The notes under the pieces were generated by a model. It was not told the DNA's origin. It saw only the letters and a list, made by a program, of their open reading frames with translations, and ran no database searches. The translations under genes and the position numbers were made by a program. A stretch of 57,088 bases of DNA from a virus: positions 1 to 57,088 of the IMG/VR virus record IMGVR_UViG_3300037261_000179. The stretch is one strand, 5' to 3'. Position 1 is the first letter of the stretch. Every line of letters begins with the position of its first letter. Positions 1-6,851 of this stretch are shown here, piece after piece.

Positions 1-165
1 ATGCTGCTGCTCGAAAGAAAACCCAAAAGCAATGCGCAGACATCGTGCGCAAATACTACCCGCAAGCGCCAACCCTTTAACTTTGTTCGTCGCAAACCCG
101 GTCTTCCCACAAGCGCAAGTCGGCAGGAGCCGAGCCGGGGGCGAACTACTGAACCAAATACTAAA
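1..165. other. Leader region before first convincing gene
   Basis: I see no convincing gene here. All three plus frames stay open for part of it. Frame 1 has an ATG at position 1 that runs in frame into the next gene, and frame 3 is open from position 3 to a TAA at 78-80. The translated stretches are basic and low in family-like features. If the window ends are joined, a promoter-like element at 57034-57050 lies about 40 bp upstream of position 1, so this could be the 5' leader of the early operon. Confidence 0.4.
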
Positions 166-372
166 ATGAACGCTCAAAAATCACTTCCCCTCGTTGGCCA
201 ATGGGCCGGGCGAATCGTCAAATACTCGAACCCAGAGCCGGGCGAAGAGTCCTTCTGTTTCCTTGTTATTGAGGACAACGGGGACCGGCTTCATATTGAG
301 GACTACCAGAACCAGGCTTTTCTAAAGCCGGTTGAAACAGTGGCACGTGAGGACGTGGAGCTTGCATCATGA
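166..372 (+). CDS. Small hypothetical protein (68 aa)
   Basis: A small protein starting MNAQKSLPLVGQWAGR, with alternating hydrophobic and charged residues that suggest a compact beta fold. I do not recognise the family. I chose the ATG at 166 over the in-frame ATG at position 1 because the extra 55 residues are basic and low complexity. Its TGA overlaps the ATG of the methyltransferase-like gene (ATGA), so the two are probably translationally coupled. No signal peptide or membrane segment is visible. Confidence 0.5.
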   Translation: MNAQKSLPLVGQWAGRIVKYSNPEPGEESFCFLVIEDNGDRLHIEDYQNQAFLKPVETVAREDVELAS

Positions 373-1073
373 ACCCTTCCCGCGCACTGCGCGTACTGAT
401 AACGCACGAGAAAAGCGGTATGGTACGGCGCGCATTTGCCGCACTCGGCCACGACGCATGGAGCTGCGATTTGCAGCCGGCAGATGACCAAAGCCCACAA
501 CATTTTCAAGGTGACGCATTGCGGGCTATTAATCAGGGGTGCCCGATGGCTCGCCTTGATGGCTCGCGTATCTCCAGATATGAGCCTTGGGAATTCATTG
601 GCATGCACCCTGTTTGCACGTTCCTGAATGGGGCGGGCATTCACTGGAATAATCGCGGGCGCGGCTGGAACCAGACAGAGCAGGCGATTGACGACGTGCA
701 AGAACTCATGCGCGCGGCCAAAGACGTTCCGTACTATCTTGAAAACCCGGTCGGAATTATTTCAACGCGCATCCGCAAATCCGACCAGAGGATTCAGCCT
801 TACGAATTTGGCGACGATGCGAGCAAGAAGACGTGTCTTTGGTTGTCCGGTCTGCCGGCGCTGGTCAAAGATCCTGCCCTGCGCGTATCCGGTCGAATAG
901 TCGAATGGCCCAGAGGATCGGGCAAACTGGTTGAACGCTGGTCAAACCAGACCGACAGCGGACAGAACAAGCTCGCGCCGAGCGCCGACCGTGCGGCCAA
1001 GCGGGCCGCGACGTATCCCGGAATTGCCAGCGCCATGGCCGCGCAATGGTCCATCTACCTTTTATCCCTATGA
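369..1073 (+). CDS. Phage DNA (cytosine) methyltransferase-like protein
   Basis: 234 aa. The N-terminus (RVLITHEKSGMVRRAF, then LGHDAWSCDL at about residues 26-35) matches the AdoMet-binding start of a common phage family related to C5-cytosine methyltransferases. HPVC at 80-83 corresponds to the usual HPPC segment that would hold the catalytic cysteine, and ENP at 125-127 to the ENV-type motif. The protein is shorter than a full C5 enzyme and lacks an obvious target-recognition domain, as is usual in this family. It may modify phage DNA to resist restriction, or be a catalytically altered relative. ATGA overlaps link it to the genes on both sides. Confidence 0.65.
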   Translation: MNPSRALRVLITHEKSGMVRRAFAALGHDAWSCDLQPADDQSPQHFQGDALRAINQGCPMARLDGSRISRYEPWEFIGMHPVCTFLNGAGIHWNNRGRGWNQTEQAIDDVQELMRAAKDVPYYLENPVGIISTRIRKSDQRIQPYEFGDDASKKTCLWLSGLPALVKDPALRVSGRIVEWPRGSGKLVERWSNQTDSGQNKLAPSADRAAKRAATYPGIASAMAAQWSIYLLSL

Positions 1074-1228
1074 CTATTACACAACTCCGCCAAATCTCCC
1101 GCCAGCTCTACGCCGAGCCCGCAAAGCCGTTCGCCCAGGCGCGGCCTCTGGTCCGTCCGTCCGATCATTTCAAACGCTATTCCCAAATCACCCATTTGCC
1201 CCGCAGCGGGGCGGAACAGAACAAATAA
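1070..1228 (+). CDS. Small hypothetical protein (52 aa)
   Basis: The ATG at 1070 overlaps the TGA of the methyltransferase-like gene, which favours this start over the in-frame ATG at 1046. The product begins MTITQLRQISRQLYAEPAKP and is basic and helical at the N-terminus, with no recognised domain. Its only support is position in a tightly packed operon and the coupled start. Function unknown. Confidence 0.45.
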   Translation: MTITQLRQISRQLYAEPAKPFAQARPLVRPSDHFKRYSQITHLPRSGAEQNK

Positions 1229-1240
1229 ACATTTAATCCC

Positions 1241-1894
1241 ATGGCCTCAATCCAACTCAAAACCATATTCGGCGACGTAATAATCGAAGGCGATTTTTCG
1301 TCCATCGCGGACGCCGTTAAAGCGGCAATGACTGCCAAAAAATCCCTCAGCTATGCGGACCTCCGCTCTGCGGACCTCAGCTATGCGAACCTCAGCTATG
1401 CGGACCTCAGCTATGCGAACCTCAGCTCTGCGGACCTCCGCTCTGCGAACCTCCGCTCTGCGGACCTCAGCTATGCGAACCTCAGCTATGCGGACCTCAG
1501 CTATGCGAACCTCAGCTCTGCGGACCTCCGCTCTGCGAACCTCAGCTATGCGAACCTCAGCTCTGCGGACCTCCGCTCTGCGAACCTCCGCTATGCGAAC
1601 CTCAGCTCTGCGGACCTCCGCTCTGCGGACCTCCGCTATGCGAACCTCAGCTCTGCGCTTCATGCGTATTCGCAAATTGCTTTTACGGGGCATGGTGAAT
1701 GCGGCAGAATGCTGATGGCCATCCAACTCAAGAAAGACGGAGCAATTGCATTTTTCTGTGGCTGTTTTAACGGCACGGAAAAGCAACTACGCCAGTATAT
1801 TAAAGACGGTGCGGCGCATCTGCGTAAAACCCGACTCTTGGCGCTTGAGACTTCGCTTGTCTTGATTGCAGCCGAAAACGACAAACAGGACTAA
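1241..1894 (+). CDS. Pentapeptide-repeat protein
   Basis: 217 aa in three parts: an N-terminal cap of about 35 residues (MASIQLKTIFGDVIIEGDFS), about 21 uninterrupted A(D/N)LxX pentapeptides (about residues 36-140), and a non-repeat C-terminal domain of about 75 residues. Pentapeptide repeats form a right-handed quadrilateral beta-helix; known members include DNA mimics that inhibit gyrase, but most are uncharacterised. Only S/R, Y/S and D/N vary between repeats. The start has no Shine-Dalgarno sequence (TTAATCCC-ATG). A DNA-mimic or anti-host role is inference only. Confidence 0.8.
   Translation: MASIQLKTIFGDVIIEGDFSSIADAVKAAMTAKKSLSYADLRSADLSYANLSYADLSYANLSSADLRSANLRSADLSYANLSYADLSYANLSSADLRSANLSYANLSSADLRSANLRYANLSSADLRSADLRYANLSSALHAYSQIAFTGHGECGRMLMAIQLKKDGAIAFFCGCFNGTEKQLRQYIKDGAAHLRKTRLLALETSLVLIAAENDKQD
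1349..1662 (+). repeat. 15-bp coding repeats with perfect 90-bp tandem duplication
   Basis: Nearly identical 15-bp units (CTC-MGC-TMT-GCG-RAC) encode the pentapeptides. Within them 1361-1450 and 1451-1540 are identical over all 90 bp, a six-unit higher-order repeat. The identity at third codon positions indicates recent expansion or strong homogenisation rather than ancient protein repeats. The repeat also keeps other frames open, which explains long spurious antisense reading frames here. Confidence 0.9.
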
Positions 1895-1898
1895 CCCC

Positions 1899-2291
1899 AT
1901 GCCCGACCAAAACAAAAGTCAGACGCCATTGCGAACAGTGCGGGAGATCAAAAAGGCCAAATACTTCGCGCAAAACTATCCGGTCGTGAGTGCCAACTTC
2001 GCTCTCGGGTTAGAGAAAGAAAAGAACGCGAGGATAGAAGCTCAGGAGGTGCTAATTGCAGAGCAGAACAAACTCGGTTTCGAGCGTCAAGAGTGGGCGC
2101 TTAAAAACGCCGATACTATTCGCGGGTTGAAAGAGCAAAACGCCGCCCTCGTGGCCGCGCTGAAAGCACTAATCGCCGCCGCCACCAAATTCACTATCGG
2201 CTGTAACTGCCAGGGGGCAGCGGCGGACGATGACTTTTCGGATGAACTTGACCGCGCCCGTCAAGCCCTCGCCCTAACTCGCCCCGTTTAA
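1899..2291 (+). CDS. Hypothetical coiled-coil protein (130 aa)
   Basis: Start chosen at ATG 1899 (context CTAACCCC-ATG), just after the pentapeptide gene stop, rather than an in-frame ATG inside that gene. The product begins MPDQNKSQTPLRTVREIKK. A long charged helix from about residue 35 to 95 (EKEKNARIEAQEVLIAEQNK and onward) is a likely coiled coil, followed by a Cys pair (GCNCQG) and an acidic tail. No known domain recognised. Confidence 0.5.
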   Translation: MPDQNKSQTPLRTVREIKKAKYFAQNYPVVSANFALGLEKEKNARIEAQEVLIAEQNKLGFERQEWALKNADTIRGLKEQNAALVAALKALIAAATKFTIGCNCQGAAADDDFSDELDRARQALALTRPV

Positions 2292-2314
2292 CCGAAGCCT
2301 TCAACCAAGCAGCT

Positions 2315-2560
2315 ATGACAACCCTAATTCTATCCGTCCTCGACCTCTTCCTGGTCTCCGTCCTCGCGCTGTGGTTTATTGGTAGTCTCCTAACATCCAT
2401 CTTTCTCTTCATGAAAGACTCCTGCTCAAGTAAAACCCCGCTACCGTTAAGAATGCGCTTGGTTTATGTGGCGTATTTTATCAGCTTACCAGTCTTAATT
2501 CTTTGCCTCTTAATCGAGCGTCGTGACCCAAGCAACGAGCGCACGCCGCTGGGACTTTAA
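2315..2560 (+). CDS. Small membrane protein with two TM segments
   Basis: 81 aa. Hydrophobic segments at about residues 3-32 (LILSVLDLFLVSVLALWFIG) and 48-67 (LVYVAYFISLPVLILCLLIE) are separated by a short charged loop, so both termini probably face the same side of the inner membrane. No family recognised. It lies far from the late lysis genes, so an early role at the host membrane, such as superinfection exclusion, is possible but unsupported. Confidence 0.55.
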   Translation: MTTLILSVLDLFLVSVLALWFIGSLLTSIFLFMKDSCSSKTPLPLRMRLVYVAYFISLPVLILCLLIERRDPSNERTPLGL

Positions 2561-2564
2561 TACC

Positions 2565-3227
2565 ATGAGCACACCAAAACACGAGGCGGCGGCGAATGGA
2601 GGTCAGTCTTTCATTCGCCCAATTTGCCAAATGACCCCGACAATCCACAAAATATCTGACACGCCGCCGCAGTTAAGTGCCAGAGAAATGGCGTTTAAGT
2701 TCCTTAACTGTCCGCTCCACATCAAGCTAGAGATCGCAAAAAAGGCAGGTCTCTTGGAAGACGGCGACATGTCGATGACTCCCGATATTGAGATGTGTAA
2801 GACGTTCTTCCGTCGCGCCACTGAGCGCAACAAAGTCAGTGAGCTGAGCGCGGCAATACGAGAGTTTGCGCCCGACGCCCCGCAACCGCCCGCGAGCGGA
2901 GCGGGGGAGACGATTTTACCTATGAAAACCGCAATCGAATTAATCGCCGCCGAGCGCACTCGGCAAATCAAGAAAGAGGGTTACGACTCCGCGCATGATG
3001 ACCAGCTAGACGACAATTCTTTGGGTCGTGCTGCTGCCTGTTATGCACTCGACAGCAAAATCACGGACAAGGAAATTTGGGGTCGTCCTTTGCTTGACTT
3101 GATTTGGCCCTTTGACCCCGAATACTGGAAGCCAGACGCGAGCCGGATTCGTAATCTCGTCAAGGCTGGCGCGTTGATTGCGGCACAGATCGAAAAACTT
3201 CAACGCATTGAAGGAGGTCAGTCGTGA
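2565..3227 (+). CDS. Conserved phage hypothetical protein (AAERxRQ/WPF family)
   Basis: 220 aa from ATG 2565. The N-terminal half is helical (LEIAKKAGL, FFRRATERNKVSELSAAIRE). The C-terminal half, from about residue 119, carries a pattern I recognise in many phages: IAAERTRQIKKEGY, HDDQ, RAAACYA, then WPFDPEYWKPD and RNLVKAGALIAAQIEKL. That family is usually annotated as hypothetical, and I know no established function. An internal Met just before this domain (MKTAIELIAAE) could make the shorter form alone. The gene ends in a GTGA overlap with the next. Confidence 0.55.
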   Translation: MSTPKHEAAANGGQSFIRPICQMTPTIHKISDTPPQLSAREMAFKFLNCPLHIKLEIAKKAGLLEDGDMSMTPDIEMCKTFFRRATERNKVSELSAAIREFAPDAPQPPASGAGETILPMKTAIELIAAERTRQIKKEGYDSAHDDQLDDNSLGRAAACYALDSKITDKEIWGRPLLDLIWPFDPEYWKPDASRIRNLVKAGALIAAQIEKLQRIEGGQS

Positions 3228-3973
3228 GCGCCGATAAGCCCGCCCCAATCGCGGCCAGTCCTGCCGGGATGGGGACGCCGAGGACAGACGCAGCCGTTCA
3301 GGTTTATCACCATTGCCCGGCAGTTGATATTGGTTTCTCCCGTACCATGGAACGCGAACTAACCGAAGCGCAGGAGGAGGTTGCGCGGCTTGGTGATTGT
3401 TTTGTTGATTCAACCAAGCGAGGTGTTGCGCTTGAGGCAGCCTGTGCAGATGACCGGCGCAATTGCGAAATCATCTATGAACACATTCAGGCGCTTTGCC
3501 CTTGGGTTGAATCTCCTGATATGTCCCTCACGGAAGAAATTATCATTGGACTTCGTGGTGTTGAGATTCGGAATAAAGAGGCCGTCGATATAATTAATCA
3601 AGCGAGGGCCATGATTGAGACACAGCAGCACAACGAACGCCAAGTGAAACAGGCTTGGGAACAGCAGGTTGACGCCCTCAAGCAAGCCCACGCCGAAACG
3701 CTGGCGAAGCTCGCCGACGCCACCAACGAAGACCGCAACGGCATGGCGGAAATGCGGGCGCTGGTGGAGTCGATGCGGGGGGATTCGGAGCGGCTGGATT
3801 ATCTCGAATTGCTTCATCACCCGTGCCAACCCGAAACAGAGGATGAAGTTAGCCACATGTCGGTCACGATCTGCCTGCCAATGGGCGAGGTCTTAGTGAG
3901 AGATGTTTCTGTTCGCGCCGCCATCGACTCAGCCCGGGAGCAAGCGCCCAAGAACGGAGGGGACAAGCCATGA
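3224..3973 (+). CDS. Hypothetical coiled-coil protein with GTG start
   Basis: 249 aa. The start is GTG 3224, overlapping the previous TGA, and is backed by one of the few strong Shine-Dalgarno sequences here (AAGGAGGT, 3211-3218). The product has helical heptad-like stretches (about residues 40-65 and 120-185), a cysteine-bearing middle (CADDRRNC), and a short C-terminal beta/helix region (VTICLPMGEVLV). The central part resembles long-helix phage accessory proteins without a known function. It overlaps the next gene by ATGA. Confidence 0.5.
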   Translation: MSADKPAPIAASPAGMGTPRTDAAVQVYHHCPAVDIGFSRTMERELTEAQEEVARLGDCFVDSTKRGVALEAACADDRRNCEIIYEHIQALCPWVESPDMSLTEEIIIGLRGVEIRNKEAVDIINQARAMIETQQHNERQVKQAWEQQVDALKQAHAETLAKLADATNEDRNGMAEMRALVESMRGDSERLDYLELLHHPCQPETEDEVSHMSVTICLPMGEVLVRDVSVRAAIDSAREQAPKNGGDKP

Positions 3974-4164
3974 AGCGCTACCACAAATTTTATCCTATGA
4001 AAACCCTGCTAAAAACTGCCCTGCTCCTTGTTCTGATCACCTGCGCCACCGGCTTTCACGGTGGCCGGGAAGTCCGGGTCCCTGAACGCATCCACGTAGT
4101 CTCCGGCCAGCGCATCAATATCTGGATCGTGGTCTGGGTCACGATCTGGGCTCCGTACTGGTAA
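3970..4164 (+). CDS. Small exported or membrane protein, possible lipoprotein
   Basis: 64 aa from ATG 3970 (ATGA overlap); an in-frame ATG at 3997 would give 55 aa. From that second Met the sequence (MKTLLKTALLLVLITC) looks like a signal peptide, with Cys in a lipobox-like LITC. The remainder is short and ends in a hydrophobic tryptophan-rich tail (INIWIVVWVTIWAPYW). It may be membrane-associated. Function unknown. Confidence 0.5.
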   Translation: MKRYHKFYPMKTLLKTALLLVLITCATGFHGGREVRVPERIHVVSGQRINIWIVVWVTIWAPYW

Positions 4165-4193
4165 TAACCCCCTCCGCCTAACAATTTTCTACC

Positions 4194-4334
4194 ATGAAAA
4201 ATCCCCTCTACCTTCCGCCAAAGTACCAGTGCAAAATCGACTGGCGCCGGCCTTCCGAGGTCATCCCGTTTGGGCTGGCGCTGCTCGGCCTTGGCGTGGT
4301 CCTCTTTGGCATCTTAACGTACGGAGGCTCCTGA
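4194..4334 (+). CDS. Tiny single-TM protein (46 aa)
   Basis: A short frame beginning MKNPLYLPPKYQCKIDWRRP and ending in one hydrophobic helix (VIPFGLALLGLGVVLFGILT, residues 24-43). The start has no Shine-Dalgarno sequence and sits in the recurring TCTACC-ATG context. It fills the gap between two neighbouring genes and ends 1 bp before the next ATG. Probably an inner-membrane peptide. Function unknown. Confidence 0.5.
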   Translation: MKNPLYLPPKYQCKIDWRRPSEVIPFGLALLGLGVVLFGILTYGGS

Positions 4335-4335
4335 C

Positions 4336-4716
4336 ATGGACTCAAACATCATCACCGCTCGTGACGGGCTTCTCTGGCGCAAGGGCCAGATGCTTGATGT
4401 TTTTCCCGCCGACGGGCTGGCTTATGAGCGCGGCCTGGGCTGCTGCGAGCAGCTGGTGCGCCTGATCGAAAAATGTCCGCTGATTGGTGCGATCGAGCTG
4501 GACGACTGGGATTGCACGGCGTCGGAAGCTGACGGCAGCGTGGCGGTCAACGAATGGCACGTTGTTGTGGCCGGCGCCGTCCGCCTGGCTCGAATGGAGC
4601 TGCATGAGCTTTTCCCAGAGGCGGCGGACTTCGTGGATGGCTGGGTCAAAAGCCGGCGTTATCGGCGGCTTATCGACCTGCGGAGGGATTGTCAGCGCCC
4701 GGAGGTCCTGCCGTGA
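4336..4716 (+). CDS. Hypothetical protein (126 aa)
   Basis: Begins MDSNIITARDGLLWRKGQML one base after the previous stop. Mixed alpha/beta composition, with several acidic patches (ELDDWDC) and a basic C-terminus (RRYRRLIDLRRDCQRP). No signal peptide, membrane segment or known motif. It ends in a GTGA overlap with the next gene, supporting co-translation. Not recognised. Confidence 0.5.
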   Translation: MDSNIITARDGLLWRKGQMLDVFPADGLAYERGLGCCEQLVRLIEKCPLIGAIELDDWDCTASEADGSVAVNEWHVVVAGAVRLARMELHELFPEAADFVDGWVKSRRYRRLIDLRRDCQRPEVLP

Positions 4717-5003
4717 ATACAAGCCCCGACATTTTCCAGCCGGGTGACCGGGCAATCTGCATCGAGGCGGAGAAGGTCTGTCCGCGGCCTCTCCGCTGGC
4801 GGCTCTGGCGCTGGCTGACCGGGCGGAAGGACCCGCCCCGGCCGGCGTTCGCCGACGTGTGTTTTGTCTACAACGTTTTCGACGTGGCGCCGGGCGTGCA
4901 GTTCATCACGGTCACCAACACCGGGCTGGACCGGGTGTACCAGGCCAAGAAATTTCACCGGATCACGCCCGCATGCGTGGCGAAGGAGAGACATGACCTC
5001 TGA
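4713..5003 (+). CDS. Hypothetical protein (96 aa, GTG start)
   Basis: The GTG at 4713 overlaps the previous TGA and has GGAGG at 4701-4705, which decides the start over an upstream in-frame TTG. The product (MNTSPDIFQPGDRAICIEAE) looks like a small beta-barrel: FQPGDRAICIE, then VCFVYNVFDV and QFITVTNTG strands, similar in style to KOW/SH3-like folds, though I cannot assign a family. Its end overlaps the next gene. Confidence 0.5.
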   Translation: MNTSPDIFQPGDRAICIEAEKVCPRPLRWRLWRWLTGRKDPPRPAFADVCFVYNVFDVAPGVQFITVTNTGLDRVYQAKKFHRITPACVAKERHDL

Positions 5004-5406
5004 AATCTTTTGTCTGGCAGAGGCGGCTTCCCTCCGCTCCGGCGGCTTTTCGCTGCTGCACACGTTCTCCAACTGGGGCACGGTGTCCTTTCCAACCACG
5101 GTGCTGGGCATGGTCTGCGCCCAGGTGCGCTTTTCTGCGGACAAAGGCGAGGCAGGGCAGCATGCGCTCCGGGCCGACCTCGTTTCGCCGGACGGAGAGG
5201 TGGTCTGGTCCTCGGACGAATCTCCCTGCACGGCGGTTTTCCCCACGGACAACAGCCAAACCTCCGCCGTGCATGCGGTCTGGCCCATGGCGGTCCAGCT
5301 CTTTGTCGCCGGCAATCACGAGCTTCGACTGGTCGTCAGCAGTCAGGAGACCAACAGCCGGCAGGTGCTGGCCGCCACGCCCTTGGGGATTGTGCAAGTT
5401 TCCTAG
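4993..5406 (+). CDS. DUF6941-like protein
   Basis: 137 aa from ATG 4993, preceded by GAAGGAGAG. The pattern MTSEIFCLAEAASLRSGGFS, then LHTFSNWGTVSFPTTVLGMV, CAQVRF and ADLVSPDGEVV matches a small conserved bacterial and phage family I know as DUF6941, predicted to be a beta-sandwich. The family function is not established. It is the last of the run of coupled small genes before an intergenic element. Confidence 0.5.
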   Translation: MTSEIFCLAEAASLRSGGFSLLHTFSNWGTVSFPTTVLGMVCAQVRFSADKGEAGQHALRADLVSPDGEVVWSSDESPCTAVFPTDNSQTSAVHAVWPMAVQLFVAGNHELRLVVSSQETNSRQVLAATPLGIVQVS

Positions 5407-5440
5407 TTTTAGTGTTGCAATACAGCTAAAACCTTCTACC
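5404..5440 (+). promoter_or_regulatory. Intergenic element with inverted repeat (copy 1)
   Basis: Starts in the TAG stop of the preceding gene. It contains GTTTTAG (5406-5412) and CTAAAAC (5426-5432), a perfect 7-bp inverted repeat around GTTGCAATACAGC. A related sequence (GTTGCAAAACAGC then ACCTTCTCC) occurs at 6794-6829 in the same position relative to a TAG stop. Likely a promoter, operator or mRNA processing element; its type is not determined. Confidence 0.4.
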
Positions 5441-5449
5441 GCTTTTCCC

Positions 5450-5647
5450 ATGCCCGCCCCGACGATCAGGATTGAAGTTACTTTCGACCGCACGGACGGT
5501 GACCGGCCTACGGTCTGCACGATGTTCGACCTGCAGGTGGCCAACGGCATGCTGGAAAAGATCAAGGCGATGGAGGATCTGGTCGTCAGTGCCGTGGTTA
5601 TCACCAACCTGACGGACAAGGAGCTGCGGTACACTCTTTCCAAATGA
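5450..5647 (+). CDS. Small hypothetical protein (65 aa)
   Basis: Starts MPAPTIRIEVTFDRTDGDRP after the intergenic element, in the no-Shine-Dalgarno context TTTTCCC-ATG. Alternating strands and one helix (MLEKIKAMEDLVVSAVVI) suggest a small alpha/beta fold. Not recognised. Its TGA overlaps an ATG at 5644, which begins a reading frame of less certain status. Confidence 0.5.
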   Translation: MPAPTIRIEVTFDRTDGDRPTVCTMFDLQVANGMLEKIKAMEDLVVSAVVITNLTDKELRYTLSK

Positions 5648-5892
5648 AATTCGGCGAAATTCCACCCCTCCCCACGCCGCTCCTGCCCAAGCCCGTCCCG
5701 ACTGCCTTCCATGAGAACCTTAAATCTTCCGTCATCTTGGTCGAAAATGAGCTTCTATGCGCGCCTAAACTATTTGGTCGATACGCACCAGGCTGCCGAC
5801 CACAAGGCGGCGCGGCAGCTGATCGGCAGGCAGAAACAGTCACCCCGTATCTCTTCAATGAGGACCCGGGAAGTGCGCCTCCCTTACGCTGA
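5644..5892 (+). CDS. Hypothetical ORF of uncertain frame
   Basis: 82 codons from an ATGA-coupled start. The first about 37 residues (MKFGEIPPLPTPLLPKPVP and a helix to VILVENEL) look coding. From about 5747 the protein in the next frame looks better: MSFYARLNYLVDTHQAADHK, 50 aa to 5899. Either two genes overlap here, or a +1 frameshift or sequencing indel joins the halves. Treat the C-terminal part of this frame as doubtful. Confidence 0.35.
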   Translation: MKFGEIPPLPTPLLPKPVPTAFHENLKSSVILVENELLCAPKLFGRYAPGCRPQGGAAADRQAETVTPYLFNEDPGSAPPLR

Positions 5893-5899
5893 CAACTAA
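5747..5899 (+). CDS. Small hypothetical protein (50 aa), alternate frame
   Basis: Begins MSFYARLNYLVDTHQAADHK and ends RTREVRLPYADN, with G/C-rich third positions like its neighbours. It overlaps the 5644-5892 frame, and its TAA ends just before the kinase-like gene. Likely one helical segment (HKAARQLIGRQKQ). It may be an independent small gene or the true C-terminal half of the upstream frame. Confidence 0.4.
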   Translation: MSFYARLNYLVDTHQAADHKAARQLIGRQKQSPRISSMRTREVRLPYADN

Positions 5900-5900
5900 A

Positions 5901-6335
5901 ATGAGAGTCCTAATCTGCGGCCTGTCCGGCTCCGGCAAAACCACCCTCGCGCAAGCCCTGCAGCACGAGCTAACCAACGCGGTGCACCTGAACGGTGACA
6001 CGCTGCGGGGCGAAGCCCGGGACACGGATTTCTCCGTGGAGGGCAGGCTGCGGCAGGCGGTCCGGATGCGCCAGCGCTGTGACCAGCTGCATCGGGAAAA
6101 CGCCGGGGCCTGCGTGCTGCTGGACTTCATCGCCCCCTTGTCGGCCTGCCGGGAGATCGTGGCGGCGCACATGATCATTTTCATGGACACAATCTCGATC
6201 AGCAAGTACCCCGACACTGACGCCATTTTCCAAAAACCCAACGAAAGCCTGCGGATCGTGACCCTGCGGGATTTTCGGTACTCCACCAAAAGCGTCGCCA
6301 ACATCATCGCCCAGTTCAGAAACCTCCTGCCATGA
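5901..6335 (+). CDS. Adenylylsulfate (APS) kinase-like P-loop protein
   Basis: 144 aa. Walker A GLSGSGKT at residues 7-14, NGD..R at 31-36 (family DGDxxR), DFS with Arg at 43-49 (family GFSxxxR), FIAP plus Arg at 76-84 (family FISPxRxxR), and IFMDT at 93-97 (family VFVDTP). This is the order seen in CysC, which phosphorylates APS to PAPS, the sulfate donor of sulfotransferases. It is shorter than cellular CysC (about 200 aa) and DGD has become NGD, so substrate and activity are uncertain. A sulfotransferase-like gene lies at 29.9-30.4 kb. A different small-molecule or nucleic acid kinase remains possible. Confidence 0.6.
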   Translation: MRVLICGLSGSGKTTLAQALQHELTNAVHLNGDTLRGEARDTDFSVEGRLRQAVRMRQRCDQLHRENAGACVLLDFIAPLSACREIVAAHMIIFMDTISISKYPDTDAIFQKPNESLRIVTLRDFRYSTKSVANIIAQFRNLLP

Positions 6336-6796
6336 GCTTCAGCCCAAACGAAATGCCGGAAATGACCGGCGAGCCGGACCCGGCCAAGCCAATCGGGGGC
6401 AGCCCCGACTTCACCACGCCCGAGGAACGGGAGGCCCGGAGGCTGAAGGCCCAGGCGCAGAACGAGGCGGACTTGGAATTTCAGGCGGAGCAGCGCCGGA
6501 TTGCAGAGCAGCGCGAGCGCTTCGCCAAGGAGCGGGTACGCCTGACGCACGGTATACAGCACAACATAGTGAAAGTTCCGGCTGTTCCCAAGCTCGTGCA
6601 CTTGCTCGTCGCCAAAACCCTTGTAGCTGGCACTGACCGCTACGACCTGACCGTGGTTGGGTTCTACTCCAGCCGGGAAAATCTGGCGGAGCACATCGGA
6701 CCGGCTGCGGTAAAATACGCGGAAATCGGGGGAGCGGTGGGCATCATTGATTTTGACCTGACGCTGGTGCAGGATGCGCCGCCGCGAGAACCCTAG
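6332..6796 (+). CDS. Hypothetical protein with charged helix (154 aa)
   Basis: ATGA-coupled to the kinase-like gene. The N-terminus is Pro-rich and acidic, followed by a long charged helix at about residues 30-72 (EEREARRLKAQAQNEADLEF and on), then an alpha/beta region of about 75 residues (VHLLVAKTLVAGTDRYDLTV, GIIDFDLTLV). No recognised motif. The coupling suggests expression in step with the kinase-like gene. Confidence 0.5.
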   Translation: MSFSPNEMPEMTGEPDPAKPIGGSPDFTTPEEREARRLKAQAQNEADLEFQAEQRRIAEQRERFAKERVRLTHGIQHNIVKVPAVPKLVHLLVAKTLVAGTDRYDLTVVGFYSSRENLAEHIGPAAVKYAEIGGAVGIIDFDLTLVQDAPPREP

Positions 6797-6835
6797 AATT
6801 AAAGTTGCAAAACAGCTTGACCTTCTCCGTTTAAT
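6794..6835 (+). promoter_or_regulatory. Intergenic element (copy 2) with TTGACC
   Basis: Begins in the TAG stop of the upstream gene and contains GTTGCAAAACAGC followed by TTGACC (6817-6822) and ACCTTCTCC, paralleling the element at 5404-5440. TTGACC resembles a -35 hexamer, but I see no good -10 at the usual spacing. Confidence 0.35.
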
Positions 6836-6851
6836 TCTTCTACCTCCTATC

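Noticed and set aside
1349-1662. CRISPR-like direct repeats
   Set aside because: Units are 15 bp, contiguous and encode pentapeptides, with no spacers.
1247-1786. Long antisense frame rich in AEVRRAEVRIAEV, and a plus-strand frame of MRTSALRTSA repeats
   Set aside because: Both come from the 15-bp repeat of the pentapeptide gene, which keeps all frames open. The capped, pentapeptide-consistent frame is the real one.
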